12,781 nucleotides of DNA, taken from positions 1-12,781 of the forward strand of contig CAMUQM010000042.1 of the NCBI GenBank assembly GCA_947095945.1. The letters run 5' to 3'. How positions within the stretch are numbered: position 1 is the stretch's first letter; every line of letters starts with the position of its first letter. Below the pieces are notes generated by a model. It was not told where the DNA came from and ran no database searches. It saw only the letters and a list, made by a program, of their open reading frames with translations. This document shows, in pieces, positions 5,603 to 12,781 of this stretch. The translations under genes were made by a program, and so were the position numbers. This stretch comes from an uncultured Prevotella sp. Lineage in GTDB: Bacteria > Bacteroidota > Bacteroidia > Bacteroidales > Bacteroidaceae.

Positions 5603-8600
5603 ATGAGAATTTTTCATGAATCAAAGCAGAAGCATCTGTATTATTCAGTCGCTTTTGCCCTTTCTATTGCATTGGCTCCAACGAGTGCTTATGCTGTAGG
5701 AAATCCCGTAGGCTCACCTGAAGCTTCAATGTCTCAGGCTGTGCAACAAAACGGTAATCACAAGGTAACTGGTCGTGTTGTTGACTCTACTGGTGAACCG
5801 TTGATTGGTGCCACCATCATGGTGGAAGGTACCAAAGATGGTACAGTAACGGATATTGACGGTAACTTTACCATCAATACCACGTCAAAGGCAAAGTTGG
5901 TCATCTCTTACGTTGGCTATACAACTCAGACAATCCTTGTTGGTGACAAGACTACAATCGATGTTACCCTTAAAGAAGTTGTAAATACCATGAACGAGGT
6001 TGTTGTGACGGCCTTAGGTATCAAGCGTGCTGAAAAAGCCTTGAGTTACAATGTACAATCAGTTGGCTCAAATGAGTTGACACGTAACAAAGATGCTAAC
6101 TTTGTGAACTCATTAAACGGAAAAGTAGCTGGTGTTAGCATTTCCAAGAGTGCCAGTGGTGTCGGTGGTGCAACACGTGTTATCATGCGTGGTGCTAAAT
6201 CTATCGAAGGTGATAACAACGTGCTATATGTTATTGATGGTATTCCAATCTTTAACTTCAGTGGTGGACGCGATAGTGGTATCATGGGTGAAGGTCGTGT
6301 AAGCAGTGAAGGTATTGCCGATTTCAATCCTGAAGATATTGAGAGTATCAGCGTTTTGGCTGGTCCTTCCGCAGCTGCTCTTTATGGTAGTAATGCTGCC
6401 AATGGTGCTATCCTTATTACAACAAAGAAAGGTAAGGAAGGACGTGTTGCTATTTCGTTCTCAAGCTCTGCAGATTTCAGTTCGCCATTGTTGATGCCAG
6501 AGTTCCAAAATAAGTATGGAAACAAGCTCGGTTCGTATGAGAGTTGGGGAGAGAAACTTGCTACACCAAGTTCATACGATCCAAAGAAGGATTTCTTCCG
6601 CACTGGTACGAACTTTATTAATGCTCTGACGTTGAATATGGGTAATGAGTTCAACCAGACTTTTGCCTCTGTTGCAACGACTAATTCACGTGGTATCGTA
6701 CCTAATAATACTTACGACCGCTACAACTTCACTATCCGTAACACCACTCGTATGCTTAAGAATAAGGTACAACTCGATCTTGGTGCATCTTATATCAAGC
6801 AGAAAGACAATAATATGGTGTCACAAGGTGAGTACTGGAACCCAATTGTTGCTGCCTATCTTTTCCCTCGTGGTGAGTCATTTGATGGTATAAAGACCTT
6901 TGAACGTTACGATAATGTGAGAAACTTTCCTACACAGTATTGGCCTATTAGCGATAGCCGTTTCGCTAATCAGAATCCTTACTGGACTGCTTATCGTAAC
7001 TTAGCCCCTAATGACAAGGATCGCTTTATGTTTAATGCAGGTCTTACCTATAATATTTTTGATTGGTTGAGTGTAGCAGGTCGCATCCGTCTTGACAAGA
7101 CATTTATCACAAGCGAGCGTAAGATTTATGCTTCTTCTTTTAATTATTTTGCAAAGGAGAAGGGTGCTTATGAGTATTATGATTATAAGGATCATCAGAC
7201 TTATATTGATGTTATTACCAATATCAATAAAACTTTTGGTAAGTTCAGCCTTGCAGCCAACGTTGGCTACAGCTATTCAGACTATGCTTCTCTTACTCGT
7301 GGTTATGGTGGTAACTTAGTATTAGTGCCAAATAAGTTCTCTTTGAACAATATTAACCCAAGTGATAGCAAGATTCGTGAAGCTGGTGGCGACTCAAAGG
7401 TACGTAATGTCGCAGCTTTTGCAAGTGCCGAGTTAGGTTGGAGAAGTATGGTCTATCTAACTTTGACAGGTCGTAACGACTGGAACTCACGTCTTGTGAA
7501 CTCATCTGAGGAGTCATTCTTCTATCCTTCAGTTGGTCTGTCTGCTATCGTTTCTGAGATGACAAAGCTACCTTCTTTCATTTCTTATTTGAAGGTTCGT
7601 AGTTCCTACACAGAGGTGGGCTCTCCTGTATCACGTTCAGGTATGACACCGGGAACCATTACAACTCCGCTGGTGGGTGGTAGTTTGAAGTCTACAGACA
7701 TCTATCCTTTTACCGATTACAAAGCAGAGCGTACGAAGTCGTTTGAGTTTGGTCTGACTGCTCGCTTCTGGAAGAAATTGTCATTTGACTTCACTTGGTA
7801 TAAGTCAAATACTTACAACCAGACCTTTGTTGGTGATTTGCCAGAAAGTTCAGGTTATAAAAAGGTATATTTACAGGCTGGTAATGTGGAGAACCGTGGT
7901 GTCGAGATGTCTTTAGGTTATAGTGATAACTTCGGTGGTCTGCAGTGGAACTCATCATTGGTTTACTCTAAGAACGTCAATGAAATTAAGGAAATGGTGA
8001 AGGACTACTATCATCCATTGAGTCCTAAACCTCTCAATATCCCTGAGGTATCAAAGGATAATGGCCGTGTACTGCTCAAGGTGGGCGGTTCTATCAACGA
8101 TATTTATGCAAGAAAGGTATTGGCAAAGGATAATCAGGGCTTTGTAAATGTTAGTCCATCTGGTGGTATGAACTTGGAAACAGTTGATCCAATCTACTTA
8201 GGTAAAACTACTCCTGACTTTACAATGGGTTGGAACAACAACTTCACTTATAAGAACTTTGGGCTTAGCTTCTTGATTAATGCACGTGTTGGCGGTATTG
8301 TTACTTCTTCAACACAGGCATTGTTAGACCGCTTTGGTGTGTCTAAGGCATCAGCTGATGCAAGAGATGCAGGTGGCGTAATGATTCCTAATCAGGGCTT
8401 GTATGATGCAAAGAAGTATTACACACTTGTTGCAACAGGTGAAAACGACCTTGCAGGTTATTATACCTACAGTGCAACAAACGTTCGTTTGCAGGAACTT
8501 ACTTTGAGCTATAAGTTTAATTCAAAGCTGTTTAATAATGTCATTAAGGATTTGACACTTTCATTTGTAGCTACAAATCCATGGATGATTTATTGTAAAG

Positions 8601-8713
8601 CACCTTTCGATCCAGAGCTTACAGCTTCAACAGGTACTTATGGACAGGGCAATGACTATTTCATGCAGCCAAGTCTGAAGAGTTATGGTTTCAGTGTTAA
8701 ATTCAAATTTTAA
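5603..8713 (+). CDS. SusC/RagA-family TonB-dependent outer-membrane transporter
   Basis: A full-length 1036-residue SusC-like protein. The signal peptide has a hydrophobic core YYSVAFALSIALAPTSAYA, with signal peptidase I cleavage likely after residue 31. A carboxypeptidase-regulatory-like domain covers about 54-125 (VTGRVVDSTGEPLIGATIMV ... VISYVGY). The SusC signature and TonB-interaction stretch NEVVVTALGIKR is at 131-142. The plug follows to about residue 275, with NVLYVIDGIPI (206-216), and then the beta-barrel, which ends in the expected aromatic residue (YGFSVKFKF). It imports oligosaccharides across the outer membrane with energy from TonB-ExbBD, with the SusD-like partner acting as a lid. 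The stop is 6 bases before the SusD start. The start ATG is supported by the signal peptide. First gene of the operon; the long leader is described separately. Substrate is inferred from the GH18 neighbour as a host glycan. Confidence 0.95.
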   Translation: MRIFHESKQKHLYYSVAFALSIALAPTSAYAVGNPVGSPEASMSQAVQQNGNHKVTGRVVDSTGEPLIGATIMVEGTKDGTVTDIDGNFTINTTSKAKLVISYVGYTTQTILVGDKTTIDVTLKEVVNTMNEVVVTALGIKRAEKALSYNVQSVGSNELTRNKDANFVNSLNGKVAGVSISKSASGVGGATRVIMRGAKSIEGDNNVLYVIDGIPIFNFSGGRDSGIMGEGRVSSEGIADFNPEDIESISVLAGPSAAALYGSNAANGAILITTKKGKEGRVAISFSSSADFSSPLLMPEFQNKYGNKLGSYESWGEKLATPSSYDPKKDFFRTGTNFINALTLNMGNEFNQTFASVATTNSRGIVPNNTYDRYNFTIRNTTRMLKNKVQLDLGASYIKQKDNNMVSQGEYWNPIVAAYLFPRGESFDGIKTFERYDNVRNFPTQYWPISDSRFANQNPYWTAYRNLAPNDKDRFMFNAGLTYNIFDWLSVAGRIRLDKTFITSERKIYASSFNYFAKEKGAYEYYDYKDHQTYIDVITNINKTFGKFSLAANVGYSYSDYASLTRGYGGNLVLVPNKFSLNNINPSDSKIREAGGDSKVRNVAAFASAELGWRSMVYLTLTGRNDWNSRLVNSSEESFFYPSVGLSAIVSEMTKLPSFISYLKVRSSYTEVGSPVSRSGMTPGTITTPLVGGSLKSTDIYPFTDYKAERTKSFEFGLTARFWKKLSFDFTWYKSNTYNQTFVGDLPESSGYKKVYLQAGNVENRGVEMSLGYSDNFGGLQWNSSLVYSKNVNEIKEMVKDYYHPLSPKPLNIPEVSKDNGRVLLKVGGSINDIYARKVLAKDNQGFVNVSPSGGMNLETVDPIYLGKTTPDFTMGWNNNFTYKNFGLSFLINARVGGIVTSSTQALLDRFGVSKASADARDAGGVMIPNQGLYDAKKYYTLVATGENDLAGYYTYSATNVRLQELTLSYKFNSKLFNNVIKDLTLSFVATNPWMIYCKAPFDPELTASTGTYGQGNDYFMQPSLKSYGFSVKFKF

Positions 8714-8719
8714 TTGAAT

Positions 8720-10345
8720 ATGAAGACAAAAGCATATAAATATATCGTAGGTGTCCTTGCGCTGTCCTTGTTCACGGCTTGTGACTTCCAAAAGGTAAAC
8801 ACTAACGAGTTTGAACTTCTCCCAGAAGAGGGATTAATGGATGGTATTTCTATTGGAGGGCCTATAACAGCAATGCAGCAATGTGTCTTCCCAGTAGGAA
8901 CACAGGCAGATGGTACCAGTGTAGCAAACAGATATCAGACTGCTTATAACCTTGCTGCTGATTGTTGGAGTGGCTATTTCGGCCAGAACAACAACTGGGG
9001 CGGTCCTAATAACCTCAACTATTTCCTCAAGGATGGTTGGGTAGCATCGTCTTACACTGAGTCTTATTCAACTGTCGTTCCATTGTGGCAGGACTTAAAG
9101 GGTAAGACTGAAACACAATTCCCAGAGGTTTTCGCCTTAGCACAGATTCTAAAGATCTCTGCATGGCATAAGGCAACTGATATGTTCGGACCTATTCCTT
9201 ATAAGGAGGCTGGTAAAGGACTTATCACTGTGCCATACGATAGTCAGGAAGAAGTGTATAAGTCAATGTTTAAGGAACTCTCTGATGCTATTGAGGTGTT
9301 GACAAAATACGCTGATAATGGTAATAGCAAACTCTTGCCAAATGCTGATGCTGTCTATGCTGGTGACGTTCATAAGTGGGTTGTTTATGCCAACTCATTG
9401 ATGTTACGCCTTGCAATGCGTGTTTATTATGCCGATGCAGCCCTCTCAAAGCAGTATGCTTTACAGGCTGTCAACCATTCTTATGGTGTGATGAAGAGCA
9501 AGGAAGATGAAGCTAAGATGGAGAGAGGTGCAAGCTTGGAGTTCAAGAATAACCTCGATGTTCTCATCAACCAGTACAATGAGTGTCGTATGGGTTCTTC
9601 TATGTTGGCTTACTTAGGCGGCTATCAAGATCCACGTTTGCCAAAGTACTTCAATACAAGTACTGTCTCTCAGGCAGTGACCGTGAGTACATACGGAAAG
9701 TATTCTGGTGTACCAACAGGTCATGATGTAAGCTCTAATGATGCTTTCAAGGATTCTTCACGCCCAGCAATTACAAGTACAACTCCAACTTATTGGATGC
9801 GTGCTTCTGAGGTTTATTTCCTCTTGGCTGAGGCTGCTTTGCATGGTTTTGCAGTAGGTGGCACAGCTGAGTCGCTTTATGAGAAGGGAATTGAGATGTC
9901 ATTTGAAGAGAATGGTATTGCAAGTTCTGAGGTAGCAGACTATATGTCGTCTGGTCTCAAGCCATTAGCTTATAGTTTCCATCTCACTAATCCAAGTGTG
10001 AATGTTGATGCACCTGCTCTCACGCAGGCGACAACAGAGTGGACTGGAACCGATGAGGAGAAACTTGAGAAGATTATGATACAGAAGTGGATTGCACTCT
10101 ATCCTAATGGACAAGAGGCTTGGTCTGAGTATCGTCGTACTGGTTATCCTAAGTTGCACAGCACCATTACGAACTATAGCAATGGTGAGGTTGACAGCGA
10201 GGTGGGCATCCGCCGTATGCGTTTCCCAACTAACAAGTCTACTTCGGCAGAAGATATTGCTAACTTAGAGAGTGCACGTAAGCTACTTCGTGGCGGTCTT
10301 GATAAGGCAGGAACACGTCTGTGGTGGGACAATAAGAATCAATAA
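8720..10345 (+). CDS. SusD/RagB-like outer-membrane glycan-binding lipoprotein
   Basis: From ATG 8720 the product is 541 residues; the frame extends two codons to a TTG at 8714, which I reject. The lipoprotein signal peptide is MKTKAYKYIVGVLALSLFTA, with the acylated Cys at 21. The sequence fits the SusD-like group (SusD-like/SusD-like_2 Pfam families): many Trp/Tyr-Asn-rich segments (CWSGYFGQNNNWGGPNN, 82-98), DMFGPIPYKE (154-163), YDSQEEVYKSMFKEL (173-187), WVVYANSLMLRLAMR and YWMRASEVYFLLAEAAL in the TPR-like helices, and QKWIALYPNGQEAWSEYRRTG near the C-terminus. It binds glycan at the cell surface and closes over the SusC pore. It is 6 bases downstream of susC, so they are translationally close. 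Confidence 0.94.
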   Translation: MKTKAYKYIVGVLALSLFTACDFQKVNTNEFELLPEEGLMDGISIGGPITAMQQCVFPVGTQADGTSVANRYQTAYNLAADCWSGYFGQNNNWGGPNNLNYFLKDGWVASSYTESYSTVVPLWQDLKGKTETQFPEVFALAQILKISAWHKATDMFGPIPYKEAGKGLITVPYDSQEEVYKSMFKELSDAIEVLTKYADNGNSKLLPNADAVYAGDVHKWVVYANSLMLRLAMRVYYADAALSKQYALQAVNHSYGVMKSKEDEAKMERGASLEFKNNLDVLINQYNECRMGSSMLAYLGGYQDPRLPKYFNTSTVSQAVTVSTYGKYSGVPTGHDVSSNDAFKDSSRPAITSTTPTYWMRASEVYFLLAEAALHGFAVGGTAESLYEKGIEMSFEENGIASSEVADYMSSGLKPLAYSFHLTNPSVNVDAPALTQATTEWTGTDEEKLEKIMIQKWIALYPNGQEAWSEYRRTGYPKLHSTITNYSNGEVDSEVGIRRMRFPTNKSTSAEDIANLESARKLLRGGLDKAGTRLWWDNKNQ

Positions 10346-10362
10346 TATCAAGTATTTTGAAT

Positions 10363-11481
10363 ATGAAAAATTTTAAATATATCAGTTCGTTGGTATTGCT
10401 CTGTGCAGGAGTTCTTTTCTGTGGATGTAGCAAAATGACAGAGGTAGAGAACGAACCTTACGATCATATCGGTGGATATAATACGATGAACAATGCTGAA
10501 AGCGAGAAGTATTATGCCGATTTGAGAGCTTATAAGCAGCAAGCCGTTAATTATGGTCGTCCTGTTGCCTTCGGTTGGTATTCTAACTGGTCTCCAGCAG
10601 GTACCTATCGCCGTGGCTATCTTACTTCTATGCCAGATAGTATGGACATCGTTTCAATGTGGAGTGGTGCACCTAACCGCTTTAATATCACACCTGAGCA
10701 GAAGAAGGATAAGGAGTTCGTGCAGAAGGTGAAGGGTACGAAACTCTTGGAGGTGACACTCTTGTCTTACATTGGAAAGGGTAGAACTCCTGACTCTGTC
10801 TATACTGCTGTTGAGAAGCAGGCTGAGAAAGAGGGTTGGGCAAACGACCAAGCTCGCGTTGAAGAGGCTAAGAAGAAGGCTCGTTGGAAGTTCTGGGGCT
10901 ACGAGGGTGTTGCTGGTTCTGATAACCACAAAGAGGCTTTGGCTCGTTTTGCAAAGGCTCTCTGCGACTCATTGGTAGCCAATGACTGGGACGGTTACGA
11001 TATCGACTGGGAGATTGGTAGTGGTGTCTTCGATATGGATGGTACACTCAGCACTAATGCCGACCTCGTTTACTTGGTAAAGGAGATGAACAAGTATATC
11101 GGTCCTAAGAGCGATCCAGAGCACAAGGGACACCGTCTTATCTGTATTGATGGCCATTTCAGTGGTCTTACTGAGGATTTGGATGGATATGTTGACTATT
11201 GGATTGATCAGGCTTACGGTCGTGTAACTCATTTTGATTACTACAATGTTGATCCAAAGACAATTATCACAACCGATAACTTTGAGTCTTCTTTCAAGAG
11301 TGGTGGTCAGTTGTTAAGACAAGCCAAAAGTATGCCTTCTAAGGGTTACAAGGGTGGAGTAGGTGCTTATCGTTTCGATAACGACTACGACAACACCCCT
11401 AACTACAAGTGGATGCGTCAGGCAATTCAGATTAACCAACAGGTGTTCAAGGAGAGAATGGGTCAAACCGCTCAACCTTAA
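10363..11481 (+). CDS. GH18 lipoprotein, probable endo-beta-N-acetylglucosaminidase
   Basis: From ATG 10363 the product is 372 residues; a TTG two codons earlier is rejected. The lipoprotein signal MKNFKYISSLVLLCAGVLFCGC places the acylated Cys at 22, so the enzyme is probably at the outer membrane. The GH18 fold is marked by VAFGWYSNW (68-76), MDIVSMWSG (94-102), LLEVTLLSYIG (128-138) and the intact catalytic motif DGYDIDWE (210-217), E217 being the predicted acid in substrate-assisted catalysis with D213/D215. WIDQAYG (280-286) supplies the later Gln/Tyr that GH18 enzymes use to hold the N-acetyl group. Single-domain GH18 lipoproteins of this length in SusCD operons (such as those I recall at B. 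thetaiotaomicron BT1044 and BT3987) cut N-glycans between the two core GlcNAc residues. A chitinase is less likely: no chitin-binding module is present. The gap to susD is 17 bases. Confidence 0.88.
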   Translation: MKNFKYISSLVLLCAGVLFCGCSKMTEVENEPYDHIGGYNTMNNAESEKYYADLRAYKQQAVNYGRPVAFGWYSNWSPAGTYRRGYLTSMPDSMDIVSMWSGAPNRFNITPEQKKDKEFVQKVKGTKLLEVTLLSYIGKGRTPDSVYTAVEKQAEKEGWANDQARVEEAKKKARWKFWGYEGVAGSDNHKEALARFAKALCDSLVANDWDGYDIDWEIGSGVFDMDGTLSTNADLVYLVKEMNKYIGPKSDPEHKGHRLICIDGHFSGLTEDLDGYVDYWIDQAYGRVTHFDYYNVDPKTIITTDNFESSFKSGGQLLRQAKSMPSKGYKGGVGAYRFDNDYDNTPNYKWMRQAIQINQQVFKERMGQTAQP

Positions 11482-11520
11482 CATTGTAAATCTCACATTA
11501 TAAATTTAATAGAATACAAT

Positions 11521-12666
11521 ATGAACAAGCATATTTTCAAACATATTGCTGTGGCGTTTGCCACATGCTGTGTGGTGAGTTGCCAAGACAGTGAGAGCGA
11601 TTTGTTGAAGCAGAAGGTATATTTTGATGGCAATCTACAGAAAGTCGAAATGCCAGACACAGGTTCAACCTTAGATGTTGATATTACTTCTCGTCTTTCT
11701 AATAAGCAAGATGGTGCAGTAGATGTCTCTTATTCACTTGCCGACTCGTCACTGGTTGCTCTTTATAATAGCAAGTATGGAACAGACTATGTTGCTTTCA
11801 AACATCAGAATGTTACGTTCAGTAAGACTTCTTCAACGATAGCTGCAGGAAGCATCTATGCTGACAAGGTGTCGTTGGCGCTTAATAATCTTGATCAGTT
11901 AGAGGCGGGTAAGAACTATATGTTGCCTATCAAGCTTCATTCTGCTTCTACACCTGTTATTGATGGTGAGGATGTTGAGTATATAGTTTTGGCTAAACCT
12001 GTCAAGATTGCGAAGGCTGGTGATTTCTATAACAAGTATATCTCTGTGAAGTTCCCTGCTGGAACCTACTTTAAGTCATTTACTTACGAGGCTTTAGTTC
12101 ATTCTATCTGGTGGGGCAGCAACTGTACCATCATGGGTTCTGAGGGTCTGATGATTTTCCGTGTTGGTGATGTTGGTGGTGGAATCTCTGCTGGTATTCT
12201 TCAGATAGCAGGTAGACAGCACTACGAAGCACCTGAGAAACTTCAGATTAACAAGTGGTATCATGTGGCAGTAACCTTCGATCAGACAACGGGTAAGACC
12301 GTCATGTACCTCAATGGTACGAAGTGGGCAGAGTCTGCATGGAACATCTCTGGTTTCGATCCTAACGCTGATGTAGGCTTTAACATTGGTAAGATTCCGG
12401 GCTTCCCTTGGGGTGAGCGTCCATTCTATGGTTATATGAGTGAGGTTCGTGTATGGAGTGTTGCTCGTACCGAGAATCAGATTAAGCAGAATATGTTAGG
12501 TGTTAATCCTAAGTCTGATGGTCTGGAACTCTATTTCAAGATGGATGGTTCAGAGACCGTAAATGGCAATAAGATTAAGGATGCTGCTAAGGGTATTGAG
12601 TGTACTACTGGTGGTCTTGAGTTTGCTACTCTCGCTCAGCCTGTCACAATGAAGGATCTTCAATAA
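11521..12666 (+). CDS. DUF1735 (BT_3987-like N-terminal) plus LamG-fold surface lipoprotein
   Basis: A 381-residue lipoprotein: the signal ends ATCCVVS with the acylated Cys at 21 (VVSC). Residues about 32-160 look like the DUF1735/BT_3987-like N-terminal beta-sandwich domain (KVYFDGNLQKVEMPDTG ... LEAGKNYMLPIKL), often found on surface glycan-binding proteins and endo-glycosidases of SusCD loci. Residues about 170-345 form a concanavalin-like/LamG_3 jelly roll: FTYEALVH (187-194), INKWYHVAVTFD (243-254), MYLNGTKWAES (262-272) and GYMSEVRVWSVARTENQIK (304-322). No catalytic residues are recognisable, so I infer a surface glycan-binding protein that hands substrate to the GH18 enzyme and SusD. 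It is 39 bases after the GH18 gene and is the last gene before a strong terminator. Confidence 0.9.
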   Translation: MNKHIFKHIAVAFATCCVVSCQDSESDLLKQKVYFDGNLQKVEMPDTGSTLDVDITSRLSNKQDGAVDVSYSLADSSLVALYNSKYGTDYVAFKHQNVTFSKTSSTIAAGSIYADKVSLALNNLDQLEAGKNYMLPIKLHSASTPVIDGEDVEYIVLAKPVKIAKAGDFYNKYISVKFPAGTYFKSFTYEALVHSIWWGSNCTIMGSEGLMIFRVGDVGGGISAGILQIAGRQHYEAPEKLQINKWYHVAVTFDQTTGKTVMYLNGTKWAESAWNISGFDPNADVGFNIGKIPGFPWGERPFYGYMSEVRVWSVARTENQIKQNMLGVNPKSDGLELYFKMDGSETVNGNKIKDAAKGIECTTGGLEFATLAQPVTMKDLQ

Positions 12667-12693
12667 GGTTTCACCTTAAAGAAATAATATATA

Positions 12694-12725
12694 AAAGAGT
12701 CGGACACCGTTGTCCGACTCTTTTT
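12694..12725 (+). terminator. Strong intrinsic terminator of the glycan operon
   Basis: AAAGAGTCGGACA (12694-12706) pairs perfectly over 13 bases with TGTCCGACTCTTT (12711-12723) around the loop CCGT, and the run of T reaches 12725. It lies 27 bases after the last stop codon. The A-tract on the left also makes it workable for a convergent transcript from the right. Confidence 0.93.
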
Positions 12726-12726
12726 G

Positions 12727-12781
12727 GCTTTGAGCTTTGAGCTTTGAGCTTTGAGCTTTGAGCTTTGAGCTTTGAGCTTTG
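12727..12781. repeat. 7-bp tandem repeat, almost eight copies, cut by window end
   Basis: GCTTTGA is repeated exactly seven times from 12727 to 12775, and 12776-12781 gives six bases of an eighth copy before the window stops. All units are identical, so the tract is young or slippage-prone. It starts one base after the T-run of the terminator. Each unit contains the self-complementary AGCT when read across the joint. The full copy number is unknown because the array runs off the edge. Confidence 0.95.

Noticed and set aside
10654..10929. Minus-strand open frames inside the GH18, SusD and SusC genes
   Set aside because: All are antisense shadows of strongly supported coding sequences and show no domain features of their own.

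Overview
The window looks like chromosome of an anaerobic Bacteroidota, most likely Prevotella. The evidence is the SusC/SusD pair, promoters of the Bacteroidota type (TTTG, about 20 bp, TAnnTTTG), translation starts in A/T-rich contexts without Shine-Dalgarno sequences, an Mrp protein of the kind lacking the CxxC motif, and large AT-rich intergenic regions full of small repeats. The genus is inferred from general resemblance; no search was possible.

Left part (1-2420): the last 46 codons of an unidentified plus-strand gene end at 143. A 650-base gene-free stretch follows, with a degenerate 22-bp-period array (377-486) and a 186-bp MITE-like element (573-758). The minus strand then carries mrp, an iron-sulfur carrier P-loop ATPase (796-1899), and upstream of it a small charged protein of unknown function (2043-2420) with its own recognisable promoter.

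Middle part (2421-5602): a 540-base divergent intergenic region holds back-to-back Bacteroidota promoters. The plus-strand one drives a Nim-like PPOX-fold flavoprotein (start about 3098). Next come a 16-bp tandem repeat and a YhiN/BaiN-type flavoprotein (3729-4949). A second, decayed copy of the MITE (4984-5155) follows. The remaining 450 bases are the regulatory region and long structured leader of the next operon.

Right part (5603-12725): a compact four-gene polysaccharide-utilisation operon: a SusC-like TonB-dependent transporter, a SusD-like lipoprotein, a GH18 lipoprotein with intact catalytic motif DGYDIDWE, and a DUF1735 plus LamG lipoprotein. It ends at a strong intrinsic terminator. 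The likely division of labour is that the GH18 lipoprotein cuts host glycoprotein glycans at the chitobiose core (endo-beta-N-acetylglucosaminidase type), the DUF1735/LamG protein and SusD capture the glycan, and SusC imports it. No exo-glycosidases, regulator or sigma/anti-sigma pair is encoded beside it, so later processing and control must lie elsewhere. The window ends inside a 7-bp tandem repeat directly behind the terminator.

I found no clear sign of a wholly new system. The most interesting items are the paired MITE/terminator elements at gene 3' ends, the structured leader of the glycan operon, and the GH18-centred minimal utilisation locus.
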